A stretch of DNA of 64,000 nucleotides from the NCBI GenBank assembly GCA_003213495.1, contig QCMW01000001.1, positions 310,001-374,000 of the forward strand. The letters run 5' to 3'. Position 1 is the first letter of the stretch, and each line of letters begins with the position of its first letter. The DNA is from SAR86 cluster bacterium AG-422-O05. Its GTDB lineage: Bacteria > Pseudomonadota > Gammaproteobacteria > Magnimaribacterales > D2472. Shown here in pieces: positions 27,071-35,036 of this stretch. The notes below the pieces were generated by a model. The model was not told the origin of the DNA and did not search any database. It saw only the letters and a program-made list of their open reading frames with translations. Both the position numbers and the translations under genes were made by a program.

Positions 27071-28366
27071 TTATGACATTAAAGATTCAATTTCTTCAGG
27101 ATCAGATGGGACTTTTTTAGTAAGATTTTCATTACCATCTATTGTTACAAGAATGTCATCTTCAATTCTTATACCAATACCTTTCCATTTATCATCTATG
27201 TCCATTGAGCTGCTAATGTAAATTCCAGGTTCAATTGTTGTAATCATACCTGGTTTGAATTTCATATACTCCTCTCCTTCGACATAGTCTCCAGCATCAT
27301 GCACATCTAAACCTAACCAGTGTCCAATCTTATGCATGTAGAATTCCTTATATGCTCCACTTTTATGTAATTCTTCTGGGTCACCATCTAGAAGTCCTAA
27401 TCTTACAAGGCCTTCTGTTATAACTTTTTCAGATATCTCTTGAGGTTGCATAACATGGTTTCCAGGTTTAACCATATCAATAGCAGCATTCATTGCATCC
27501 AATACAACTTTATAAATTGCTAGCTGTTCATCTGAAAATTTTCCACTAACAGGGAAAGTTCTTGTGATATCAGCTGCATACATCTCGTACTCACAACCTG
27601 CATCAACTAACAACAAGTCATCATTGTTCAGTTGTTGATTATTTTCAACATAATGTAAAACACAGGCATTCTCACCTCCAGCAACTATAGGATTATATGC
27701 AGGATACCTTGCGCCTCTTTTAGAAAATTCATGAATATACATACTTTCTATAAATTGCTCACTATCACCACCTTTTACTGACTTCATAGCCTCGATGTGA
27801 GCATCAGCAGATATGCTGCATGCTTTTTTAATTAAACTTATTTCATGATCGTCTTTTATTAGTCGAGCATTACCAATAATTGAGGAGGCATCTGATATAT
27901 TTAAAGATTTACTGTGTCTATCTTTTTTGCTTGCTTCTGATGTCCAATTTATGACTTTTTGATCAAATCCATTTTTTTTACCTATTGGATATAAAACAAT
28001 ATCTGACCCAAATAAAATATCAGGCAACATTTCATCAATCTGTGTATTGTCATATGCTTTATCAAATAGAAAGTCTTTTACAGCTCCTATTGGTCCGGCT
28101 CTATACCCATCCCAAATCTCTTTAAGTTTATCTTTTGGAGGTACAAATATTAATGATGCAATTTTGTTATCTTTTTTTGTAATTGCTATCAAAGAGGCTG
28201 GCTCACAAAAGCCTGATAAATAATAAAAATTACTTTCTTGTCTAAATGGGAATGAAGAGTCAGAATTTCTATACTGAGTTTCAGCTCCAGGAATAAGTAA
28301 TACAGAATTTTCAGGTAGTAGTTCTAATAAGTTTTCTCTTCTATTTTTATATATGCTGATGTCCAT
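27071..28366 (-). CDS. pepP: Xaa-Pro aminopeptidase
   Basis: Dimanganese pita-bread peptidase that removes N-terminal residues preceding proline. The N-terminal creatinase-like domain (1-170) includes the NSDSSFPFRQESNFYYLSGF signature. The metal ligands are in LLVDAGCEYEMYAADITRTF (two Asp), HKIGHWLGLDVHD (His), TIEPGIYI (Glu) and GIRIEDDIL (Glu). Length 431 matches E. coli PepP (441). It is followed after 4 bases by ubiH, the same order as in E. coli. Confidence 0.95.
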   Translation of the reverse strand: MDISIYKNRRENLLELLPENSVLLIPGAETQYRNSDSSFPFRQESNFYYLSGFCEPASLIAITKKDNKIASLIFVPPKDKLKEIWDGYRAGPIGAVKDFLFDKAYDNTQIDEMLPDILFGSDIVLYPIGKKNGFDQKVINWTSEASKKDRHSKSLNISDASSIIGNARLIKDDHEISLIKKACSISADAHIEAMKSVKGGDSEQFIESMYIHEFSKRGARYPAYNPIVAGGENACVLHYVENNQQLNNDDLLLVDAGCEYEMYAADITRTFPVSGKFSDEQLAIYKVVLDAMNAAIDMVKPGNHVMQPQEISEKVITEGLVRLGLLDGDPEELHKSGAYKEFYMHKIGHWLGLDVHDAGDYVEGEEYMKFKPGMITTIEPGIYISSSMDIDDKWKGIGIRIEDDILVTIDGNENLTKKVPSDPEEIESLMS

Positions 28367-28428
28367 TTGTGTATTTTACTTAAATAAACAAACTTTCCAA
28401 TTCCTTAAAGTATAATTAAACTATTGAA

Positions 28429-28623
28429 ATGCCAAAAGATATTAAACCAGCCTCTAAAAATCTTGAAAAAAAATTAGATTTGTTAATTAAAAGATTTGAT
28501 GAACAGAAAGGCATCATTGACACTTATATAAAAAGAGAAAGGGATTGGAAAAAAGATAAAGTGTTACATCAAAGAGAAGTTAAAAAATTAGAAAAGACTT
28601 TAAAGAAGTATAGAAATGAGTAA
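28429..28623 (+). CDS. Small coiled-coil protein upstream of zapA (TIGR02449/ZapB-like)
   Basis: A 64-residue, almost entirely helical, Lys/Glu-rich protein with a heptad pattern (LEKKLDLLIKRFDEQ ... VKKLEKTLKKY). A short coiled-coil protein of this kind precedes zapA in many gammaproteobacteria and is described as a TIGR02449 family member. It overlaps zapA by 8 bases. A role in Z-ring organisation is inferred from position and from similarity in style to ZapB. Confidence 0.75.
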   Translation: MPKDIKPASKNLEKKLDLLIKRFDEQKGIIDTYIKRERDWKKDKVLHQREVKKLEKTLKKYRNE

Positions 28624-28882
28624 AGAGAATGTATCTATACGAATTTTTGGAAGAGATATGACGTTTTCTGTTTCTCCAAAAGAAAAAAACAATCTTATTA
28701 AATCTGCAGAAATTCTTAACAACGAATTAGAAAATATTAGTGATAAAAGCAATGCCTTAGTTATTGCAGGTCTTAATCTGGCCAACAAATCTCTTAATCA
28801 AAAAGAAAGCTCATCGAATAAAAATTCCGATATTAATCTCTCTAAACTTATAGAAAAAATTGATAAAGCACTTGAGAAATAA
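28616..28882 (+). CDS. zapA: Cell division protein ZapA
   Basis: FtsZ-binding protein that bundles protofilaments at the septum. The 88-residue sequence has the ZapA N-terminal module VSIRIFGRDMTFSVSPKEKNNLIKSAEIL and a C-terminal amphipathic helix. It is shorter than E. coli ZapA (109) mainly in the linker and C-terminal coil. It is followed by 6S RNA and fau, the conserved zapA-ssrS-ygfA order, which supports both calls. Confidence 0.92.
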   Translation: MSKENVSIRIFGRDMTFSVSPKEKNNLIKSAEILNNELENISDKSNALVIAGLNLANKSLNQKESSSNKNSDINLSKLIEKIDKALEK

Positions 28883-28884
28883 CC

Positions 28885-28913
28885 TTTATCTTATCAATTA
28901 ACTAAACTATACT
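28885..28913 (+). promoter_or_regulatory. Candidate promoter for 6S RNA
   Basis: TATACT at 28908-28913 is a good -10 element, with a weak -35 (TTTATC at 28885-28890) 17 bases upstream. Transcription would start near 28920, just before the 5' arm of the 6S RNA closing stem. Confidence 0.5.
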
Positions 28914-28919
28914 TATTTT

Positions 28920-29100
28920 ACATTCTGGTTCATTAGCTAATGTGTTAATAAATTTGAACCGATACTATTAATAAGGTGATTTTCCACTGTCATTGTTGTG
29001 CGGTACCTTATAGGGAAGCCTGATTTGACATGATGTTCACCACCTGAACTTTCGGTTCAGGTATAACACATAGCGGTGATCTGGTTTGCTAGCCTCTGCA
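28920..29100 (+). ncRNA. ssrS: 6S RNA
   Basis: Small RNA that binds sigma-70 RNA polymerase holoenzyme and dampens transcription in slow growth. It fills the gap between zapA and fau, its conserved site. Paired elements seen are TTGAACC (28954-28960) with GGTTTG near 29083, and TTAGC (28933-28937) with GCTAG (29088-29092), giving a closing stem around a long imperfect duplex. The 3' half has the characteristic TTCACC, a strong ACCTGAA-CTTTC-GGTTCAGGT hairpin and then ATAGCGGTGATCT, parallel to the E. coli molecule. The ends are estimates; the length of about 180 matches E. coli (184). Confidence 0.85.
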
Positions 29101-29106
29101 TTATTT

Positions 29107-29676
29107 ATGGTGAAAAACTTAATAAGAAAATCACTTCTTGAGCAGGGGCAACTTTTATCTAAAAATTTCGTCCACAAGGCTAATATCGACATACAAAATG
29201 CTGCCATAAAACATTTAGATATTAAATCATCTAAAAATATACTTTCGTACTTTCCATATAAGAATGAGGTTACATTAGAAATAATTTCTCAGGAATTTAA
29301 AAAATATAAAAATAACATTTTTATGCCAAGAATAGTTTCTGCCAATAAGCTTAAATTCAATTTATTTAAAGAAAATGCGACTCTAGAAAAAAATAAATAT
29401 GGCATTAACGAAGTTAAAAATGAAGACTACCTTGACTCAGTTTCATTTGATCTAATGTTTATCCCTTTTGTTGGTGTTGATAAAGGTGGTTACAGGTTAG
29501 GCTATGGTGGTGGTTATTTTGATAGATCTCTGGGAAATATTTCATTTATAGAAAAAAAGCCTATCATTGTCGGTTTGGGTTATGACTTTCAAGTTTTAGA
29601 AGAAGACTTTGCAGAATCTCATGACCTTAAATACGATATAGTCATAACTCAAACTCGTATACATTCTTATAGCTGA
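29107..29676 (+). CDS. fau: 5-formyltetrahydrofolate cyclo-ligase
   Basis: Converts 5-formyl-THF to 5,10-methenyl-THF with ATP. The C-terminal signature FVGVDKGGYRLGYGGGYFDR (around residues 125-145) and the earlier FMPRIV segment are typical. The track starts at a TTG at 29086, inside the 3' arm of 6S RNA; the ATG at 29107 gives MVKNLIRKSLL, the usual N-terminus, and 189 residues. It is the ygfA homologue and is co-transcribed with 6S RNA in E. coli. Confidence 0.93.
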   Translation: MVKNLIRKSLLEQGQLLSKNFVHKANIDIQNAAIKHLDIKSSKNILSYFPYKNEVTLEIISQEFKKYKNNIFMPRIVSANKLKFNLFKENATLEKNKYGINEVKNEDYLDSVSFDLMFIPFVGVDKGGYRLGYGGGYFDRSLGNISFIEKKPIIVGLGYDFQVLEEDFAESHDLKYDIVITQTRIHSYS

Positions 29677-29699
29677 GCTATAAAATACCACCATAAATC

Positions 29700-31985
29700 A
29701 TGCATACAAAATTCATTAAATATTTAATAGTTTTCTTAACTCCGTTTTTGTATGCAGAATCTATTATCATTGATGCTAAATTAGATGAACCAGACTGGGA
29801 CAATGCCCTTGTAATCAATGACTACTATGAAACTGTTCCTTACACACTGGCGCCTGCAAAAGTAAAGACTATTACCAAAATATTTTCAAATGAAGAAGGA
29901 ATTTATGTAGGATTCAAAAACTTCCAAGAGAATTCTTCAATGCAATCTAATAAGTCTATGCGAGATGAAGTCCCAAATAATGTTGAACAAAATGGTGTTG
30001 CAATTGACTTTGATGAAGAGGGTCTAAAAGCATACATGTTTTTTGTTACACTGGCGGACATCCAAGGAGATGGAATCAGGCGTCTAGGAGGATGGCCTCA
30101 GTTTGATTGGGATGGTGATTGGGAGGTAAAGACAAAAGAGTACGATGGATATTGGATTTCAGAATTTTTAATACCATGGAATGTTGTATTACTAAAAAAT
30201 ATTGATAGCGAAAAAAGAACAATTAATATCACTACTTTTCGCTATGTAGCTGAAACTCAATCATGGCTCAATGACTCAAAAACAAGTGGATATAGAGCAA
30301 GTTTTTTATCAAAACTGAAGCCAATTCAGGTTGCAAACTATACAAAAGGTAAGGTTAATTATTTCCCATATGTATCTAAAACATATAACTCTGTAACTGG
30401 CTTTAATGAAAATAAAGTTGGTACAGAAATTTTTGTTAATACGGGCACAGGTAAGCAAATTAATCTCACATTAAATCCAGATTTTGGCCAAGCTGAAAGT
30501 GATGAAGTTATTGTTAACTTCTCAGCACAAGAAACATTTTATTCTGAAAAAAGAGCTTTCTTTAATGAAAACCAGTCTCTGTTTGATCTATCTCATTACG
30601 ATAGATATCGAGTAATAAATACAAGAAGAATTGGAGCAAAAAGTTCATATGATTGCAATAATTCCATTGACGAAGATGAATGTAACAATGCTAAAAAAAG
30701 CTATACAGATATAGACTTTGCATTACGCTATACTCAAAAAAATCTTAATACAGACTTAGGAGTTTTTGTTGCTCAAGAATCAGATGAATCTTTTACAAGA
30801 GGAAAAAACTTTTATGCCATCAGATCCAAAACTAAAGTAAATAATAGATCTATTGGGTATTTTTTAACACATGTTGTTGACAATTTTACAAATGAAAAAG
30901 CTACGGTAAATGTAGTTGATTTTACAAATATTAAGTCAGATAAATTAACTCTTTACAATGACATCCTTTTCTCTGAAAAAGAAGATGATAACGGCTTAGG
31001 AATTAGGTCACAATTTACTTATCAGCCTACTCCATTGGTAAGAAGATCCGGAAGTATTCTATACTTTGAAGACTCTTTTAAACTGAATGATTTTGGATAT
31101 TTAAAGAAGGCTGATTGGTTTCATTTTGGTATTGGCTCTGATTTAACTAAAATCAATTTTAAAGAATCTAGTCCAATTAAGGAAAGAAAAATTGGAATAG
31201 ATTTTAACTACGACTCTGATACTTCAGGTAATTCAAATCCAATTCAATTGAGACAAGAATATAATTATAAATATAAGAATACGTCTGCCTTCCAGGCTTC
31301 ATGGAATCTTAAAACCTCAGGAAAAAATACGACTATCACCAGAAAAAATGTTGATTTTCCATTTGTAAAAAATAAAGGGAGTTTTAGTTTTAATTTAGAT
31401 TATGAATCGCCTAGTTTTGGAACTTGGGAGTATGATTGGAGAATTGGTTATGAGACTGCTGACAGGTACAAATCTTGGAGCTCGGAAGGTTATGAAAGAA
31501 GGTTTGCAAAAATTGCTGGATCATATTACCCAATAGATAATTTTAAATTAAGTTACTCCTTCCGAGTTAGGGAAGAAGATGAATGGCTTAATTGGATAGA
31601 TGGTAATGAATTAGCTGTATATGATCTAACTCAAAAAATTATTTCTTTTAATATGAATTGGTTTAAAGGAAGAAAGCATGAGGTGAGACTTAAAAGTCAA
31701 TTTGTTGCATTGGATGCAGAAAACCCAATAAGTTTGATTTCTAATTCAGATGGCTATCTTTTTAATCATACGAGTGATGTAAAACCATTTACTCAAGGAA
31801 TTGCCTCTTTTCAAATAAGGTATAAATATGAGATTGCTCCTTTATCTTATATCTATGCCGTCTATACAAAAGGTGGAAGAGTATATGACGATGAAAATGA
31901 AAGAAATACTTCAAAAGTTTTTAAAGATCCTTGGAACAATCCTGATAATGAAATTTTCTCTTTAAAGTTTAGACTAAAATTTTAG
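29700..31985 (+). CDS. DUF5916 outer-membrane beta-barrel protein with CBM9-like N-terminal domain
   Basis: A signal peptide (to about residue 19) precedes a carbohydrate-binding family 9-like beta-sandwich at about 20-205 (IDAKLDEPDWDNA ... GYWISEFLIPWNVV). The remaining 550 residues are rich in alternating aromatic beta-strands, as in DUF5916 barrels, and end in a C-terminal aromatic residue (RLKF) typical of BAM substrates. LNPDFGQAESDEVIVNFSAQET is a recognisable DUF5916 segment. The ligand is unknown; the family is found near peptidase and glycan genes but none is adjacent here. It stands alone between fau and convergent ilvA. Confidence 0.85.
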   Translation: MHTKFIKYLIVFLTPFLYAESIIIDAKLDEPDWDNALVINDYYETVPYTLAPAKVKTITKIFSNEEGIYVGFKNFQENSSMQSNKSMRDEVPNNVEQNGVAIDFDEEGLKAYMFFVTLADIQGDGIRRLGGWPQFDWDGDWEVKTKEYDGYWISEFLIPWNVVLLKNIDSEKRTINITTFRYVAETQSWLNDSKTSGYRASFLSKLKPIQVANYTKGKVNYFPYVSKTYNSVTGFNENKVGTEIFVNTGTGKQINLTLNPDFGQAESDEVIVNFSAQETFYSEKRAFFNENQSLFDLSHYDRYRVINTRRIGAKSSYDCNNSIDEDECNNAKKSYTDIDFALRYTQKNLNTDLGVFVAQESDESFTRGKNFYAIRSKTKVNNRSIGYFLTHVVDNFTNEKATVNVVDFTNIKSDKLTLYNDILFSEKEDDNGLGIRSQFTYQPTPLVRRSGSILYFEDSFKLNDFGYLKKADWFHFGIGSDLTKINFKESSPIKERKIGIDFNYDSDTSGNSNPIQLRQEYNYKYKNTSAFQASWNLKTSGKNTTITRKNVDFPFVKNKGSFSFNLDYESPSFGTWEYDWRIGYETADRYKSWSSEGYERRFAKIAGSYYPIDNFKLSYSFRVREEDEWLNWIDGNELAVYDLTQKIISFNMNWFKGRKHEVRLKSQFVALDAENPISLISNSDGYLFNHTSDVKPFTQGIASFQIRYKYEIAPLSYIYAVYTKGGRVYDDENERNTSKVFKDPWNNPDNEIFSLKFRLKF

Positions 31986-31988
31986 ACT

Positions 31989-33542
31989 CTATCTAAGAAA
32001 ATCAATGTATGCCTTATTATTGCTTTCCTCAGTAAATGGCGTGTCACATTTTTCTAAATGTTTTATGAGTAGTCTTTTATTTGTGTTTGGATCTTCAATT
32101 CCAATCAGAATATTTCCATACGCAGATCCAATATTCCTATAGTGGAACAAAGATATGTTCCATTTAGTTCCAAATTTTTTAAGAAAGTCTAATAAAGCTC
32201 CAGGCTTTTCAGGAAATTCACCATTAAAAAGCCTCTCAATATTCTTTGATTTCATTGCACTATTTCCTCTTCCACCTACCATATGCCTCAAGTGATCATT
32301 AGAAATTTCATTGTTGGTATAGTCGCTAAATTTATATTTTAATTTTCTGAGCTTCGTTTTTAACTTTTTATAGCTTTCCTCTGAGGAAGTTCTTATACCA
32401 ACAAGCACATAAGCATCATCATCGTCTGATTTTCTATAATTAAATTCTGTTACAGGTAATTTTCCAAATATTTTTGCGAGTTTAAGGAAGCTGCCTGGTT
32501 GCTCAGGTATTTTTATACTTAATATTTTCTCTCTATTTTCACCCAGTTCTGATCTTTCAACAATAAAGCCAAGCTTTTGAAAATTTATATTTGCTCCAGA
32601 ACTGACTGCTAAAAGATTTTTATGCTTAACTCTTTTTGAATATTTTTTTAAACCAGCAAGGGCAACTGCACCAGATGGCTCAGATAAAACTCTTGTATCT
32701 TCAAAAATATCTTTTACAGCAGCACAAACCTCATCAATATTTACTGTCATTACTTCATCTACACATTCTTTAATAACATCTAAATTGTTCTTGCCAACTT
32801 GAGATACAGCAACTCCATCTGCAAATAGCCCCACTCTTTCTAACATTACTCGTTTATTAGATTTGAGTGCTTCCGTTAAACAAGCGGAATCATTAACCTC
32901 AACACCAATAATTTTTATTTTTTTCTTATGTTGTTTAACCCAGGCAGAAATCCCTGCTAACAAGCCTCCTCCCCCAACAGGTACAAAAATTACATCATAA
33001 TCAATCTCATCATCTAAAATTTCTCTTCCAACAGTGCCTTGGCCTGCTATTGTGAATGGATCATCAAAAGGATGAACAAAAGTATATTTATTTTGTTTTG
33101 ACATTTTTGAAGCTTTAACTAATGCATGAGCTAGATTCTCACCATAAAGCGTTACTTTGGCTCCTAATCTTTTTACATTATTTAATTTGTTTTCAGGTGC
33201 CGTTACAGGCATAACAATATTACATTTTATTTTTAGCTTCTTACAAGCCAAAGCAACACCTTGAGCATGATTGCCTGCAGAAGCTGCAATGATACCTAAA
33301 GATTTCTTTTTATCTGAAAGATTGACTATTTTGTTATATGCGCCCCTATTCTTAAAGGAAAATATAGGTTGAAGATCTTCTCTTTTTAGATAAATATTAT
33401 TATTTTCTTTTATAGAAAGATTAACTGCATGAGTAGTAGGCGAATCTATTGCAACATCATATACAACTGATGCCTCAGGAATTAGGTTTAAATATTTCTT
33501 TGAATTCTTAAAGTTTCCTGTTTTTTTAATTTTTAATCTCAA
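31989..33542 (-). CDS. ilvA: Threonine ammonia-lyase, biosynthetic, with tandem ACT-like domains
   Basis: PLP enzyme making 2-oxobutanoate from threonine, the first step of isoleucine synthesis. The PLP lysine lies in SFKNRGAYNKI near residue 63 and the phosphate-binding glycine loop in VPVGGGGLLAGIS near 190. Two C-terminal regulatory ACT-like repeats (about 335-415 and 430-515; IPEQPGSFLKLAKIFG and FPEKPGALLDFLKKFG) make it the long, isoleucine-inhibited form (517 residues; E. coli 514). It is divergent from rpiA across 39 bases. Confidence 0.96.
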   Translation of the reverse strand: MRLKIKKTGNFKNSKKYLNLIPEASVVYDVAIDSPTTHAVNLSIKENNNIYLKREDLQPIFSFKNRGAYNKIVNLSDKKKSLGIIAASAGNHAQGVALACKKLKIKCNIVMPVTAPENKLNNVKRLGAKVTLYGENLAHALVKASKMSKQNKYTFVHPFDDPFTIAGQGTVGREILDDEIDYDVIFVPVGGGGLLAGISAWVKQHKKKIKIIGVEVNDSACLTEALKSNKRVMLERVGLFADGVAVSQVGKNNLDVIKECVDEVMTVNIDEVCAAVKDIFEDTRVLSEPSGAVALAGLKKYSKRVKHKNLLAVSSGANINFQKLGFIVERSELGENREKILSIKIPEQPGSFLKLAKIFGKLPVTEFNYRKSDDDDAYVLVGIRTSSEESYKKLKTKLRKLKYKFSDYTNNEISNDHLRHMVGGRGNSAMKSKNIERLFNGEFPEKPGALLDFLKKFGTKWNISLFHYRNIGSAYGNILIGIEDPNTNKRLLIKHLEKCDTPFTEESNNKAYIDFLR

Positions 33543-33581
33543 TTTAAATCACAATTAATATTTTTCTTGTATTATAACTGC

Positions 33582-34220
33582 ATGAGTGCTGCAAAGATAA
33601 GTGTTGCAAAAAAAGCTGTTGAATATATTGAAAGCAAAATTTCAAGAGGGACTGTTCTCGGCATTGGAACAGGTTCTACTGTAAATTTTTTTATTGAAGA
33701 GCTTGGCAATTTAAAGCATCATTTTAAAGGAGTTGTTTCAAGTTCTAATGCTTCTTCTGAAATTTTAATTAATAAAGGTATTGAAGTATTTAGTTTAAAT
33801 GATGTCAATGAAGTTGAGTTCTATATCGATGGAGCAGATGAGGTAACGCCTGAAAATTTTTTAATTAAAGGTGGTGGTGGTGCTCATACGCGAGAAAAAA
33901 TAGTTGCGGCTGCATCTAATGAATTTATTTGTATTATAGATAAGACAAAACTGGTAAATAAACTTGGTGCCTTCCCTCTTCCATTAGAAGTTATACCCGA
34001 AAGTAGGAGTATGGTAGCTAGAAAAATTATTGCTATGGGAGGAAGGCCAGTATATAGGAACAATTTTCTTACTGATCAAAAAAATCACATACTAGATATT
34101 CATGAAATAGATATTAGTGATCCTGTAAAACTTGAAAAGATTCTCAATAATATCCCAGGAGTCGTAGATAACGGTATTTTTGCAAATAATAAGCCTGAAA
34201 TAGTATTGATTTCAGATTGA
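33582..34220 (+). CDS. rpiA: Ribose-5-phosphate isomerase A
   Basis: Interconverts ribose-5-P and ribulose-5-P. The sequence has GTGSTVNFFIEEL near residue 27, DGADEVTPENFLIKGGGGAHTREK near 80 and the basic DKTKLV motif, all family-defining. The track begins at a TTG at 33567; the ATG at 33582 gives MSAAKISVAKKAVEYI and 212 residues, close to E. coli RpiA (219). It works with the transketolase encoded later in the window. The 3' end is 3 bases from convergent gpx. Confidence 0.96.
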   Translation: MSAAKISVAKKAVEYIESKISRGTVLGIGTGSTVNFFIEELGNLKHHFKGVVSSSNASSEILINKGIEVFSLNDVNEVEFYIDGADEVTPENFLIKGGGGAHTREKIVAAASNEFICIIDKTKLVNKLGAFPLPLEVIPESRSMVARKIIAMGGRPVYRNNFLTDQKNHILDIHEIDISDPVKLEKILNNIPGVVDNGIFANNKPEIVLISD

Positions 34221-34223
34221 AGG

Positions 34224-34748
34224 TTATAAAAGCTCTTCTATTTGTTTTGTAAGCTCAGGCGAATCAGGCTTTATTTTTGAGCCATATTTATATATCTGTT
34301 GGCCATCTCTTGAAATAAGGTATTTATTGAAATTCCATGATGGCTCTTCCCCAGATGCAGCAATAAGTTTTTTGTACAAGGGACTGGCTTTGTTACCTCG
34401 AACTTTGGAAGTAGCAAACATTGGAAAGTTTACTCCATACTCGGTTGAACAAAATTCGGCAACATCTTCTTCACTGGAGTATTCCTGAAAAAAATCTCTC
34501 GAGGGGACACCAAGTACTACAAAACCTTTATCTTTATACTTTTCATAAAGACCTTGAAGTGATGCATATTGATATGTATAGCCGCATCTACTTGCTACAT
34601 TTACAACCAAAACAACCTGATCTTCATATTCGCATAAATTTACAGTATCAGATGAATCTAATACTCGCATCTCAGTATCTAAAATATTTGAGCATGCGAA
34701 TGAATAGGATGTAACAAATATAAGAACGTAGAGTTTGATGCCTTTCAT
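34224..34748 (-). CDS. Glutathione peroxidase-family thiol peroxidase, exported
   Basis: Reduces peroxides with a catalytic Cys in VNVASRCGYTYQY (near residue 54); the Trp/Asn pair is present in PSWNFNKYLI. The usual FGGQEPG loop is altered and one residue shorter (DFFQEYSSEED), keeping the Gln-Glu. The N-terminus is a hydrophobic signal ending SFACSN, which could be a lipoprotein or Sec signal, so the enzyme probably acts in the periplasm; most bacterial homologues are cytoplasmic. A 28-codon ORF and a structured leader lie directly upstream on the same strand. Confidence 0.9.
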   Translation of the reverse strand: MKGIKLYVLIFVTSYSFACSNILDTEMRVLDSSDTVNLCEYEDQVVLVVNVASRCGYTYQYASLQGLYEKYKDKGFVVLGVPSRDFFQEYSSEEDVAEFCSTEYGVNFPMFATSKVRGNKASPLYKKLIAASGEEPSWNFNKYLISRDGQQIYKYGSKIKPDSPELTKQIEELL

Positions 34749-34755
34749 GAGTTTT

Positions 34756-34842
34756 TTAAGAGATAGGTGTTATTGCTGATAAAGAGGTAATAAAAATTGT
34801 GATTAAAAAAAGTATTTCTATATTATCTCTAAATTTGTTCAT
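34756..34842 (-). CDS. Candidate 28-residue single-TM small protein upstream of the peroxidase
   Basis: This short ORF is below the track's size limit. It reads MNKFRDNIEILFLITIFI and ends TPIS, with about 15 consecutive hydrophobic residues after a charged N-terminus, so it looks like a signal-anchor peptide. Its stop is 7 bases before the peroxidase ATG, and AGG lies about 9 bases ahead of its ATG. It is downstream of a strong promoter and two hairpins on the same strand. I do not recognise it. It could be a real membrane peptide, a leader peptide or a chance ORF. Confidence 0.5.
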   Translation of the reverse strand: MNKFRDNIEILFLITIFITSLSAITPIS

Positions 34843-34866
34843 AAAATAAACCTAGCTTTAAAAGAT

Positions 34867-34888
34867 TGGAGGGACAAAGCCCTCCAAA
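34867..34888 (-). terminator. GC-rich hairpin, possible terminator or attenuator
   Basis: Perfect 8-bp stem TTGGAGGG/CCCTCCAA with a 6-base loop. On the minus strand it is followed by TCTTTTA, a moderate T-tract, so it could end a short transcript started at the promoter upstream or attenuate the sORF-peroxidase unit. On the plus strand no T-tract follows. Confidence 0.55.
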
Positions 34889-34897
34889 TTCCAGAGT

Positions 34898-34932
34898 GTC
34901 AGCAAAATTAATAGGGGAGAGGAGTGCTGACA
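34898..34932 (-). ncRNA. First hairpin of structured leader or small RNA, with CU-rich loop
   Basis: Perfect 8-bp arms TGTCAGCA/TGCTGACA enclose a 19-base loop. On the minus strand the loop begins with a C/T-only run (CTCC...CCCC). The predicted transcript start coincides with the base of this hairpin. The loop could pair with purine-rich Shine-Dalgarno-like sequences, or with GGAGGG in the second hairpin. Not matched to any RNA family I know. Confidence 0.5.
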
Positions 34933-34938
34933 TTAATT

Positions 34939-34966
34939 ATTATACTTATTTATAATTAATTATCAA
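34939..34966 (-). promoter_or_regulatory. Strong sigma-70-type promoter reading towards the peroxidase
   Basis: On the minus strand TTGATA (34966-34961) and TATAAT (34944-34939) are separated by 16 bases, 11 of 12 positions matching the consensus. Transcription would begin near 34932, exactly at the first arm of the upstream hairpin. Confidence 0.65.
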
Positions 34967-35036
34967 TAGTATTTATAAAATAAAATGTTTTTTTTTATGT
35001 ATAATGATTTTTTAATTTAAATTTTGGAGAATTACT

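Noticed and set aside
29086-29106. TTG start for fau given by the ORF track
   Set aside because: It would put coding sequence inside the 6S RNA 3' arm; the ATG at 29107 gives the family N-terminus.
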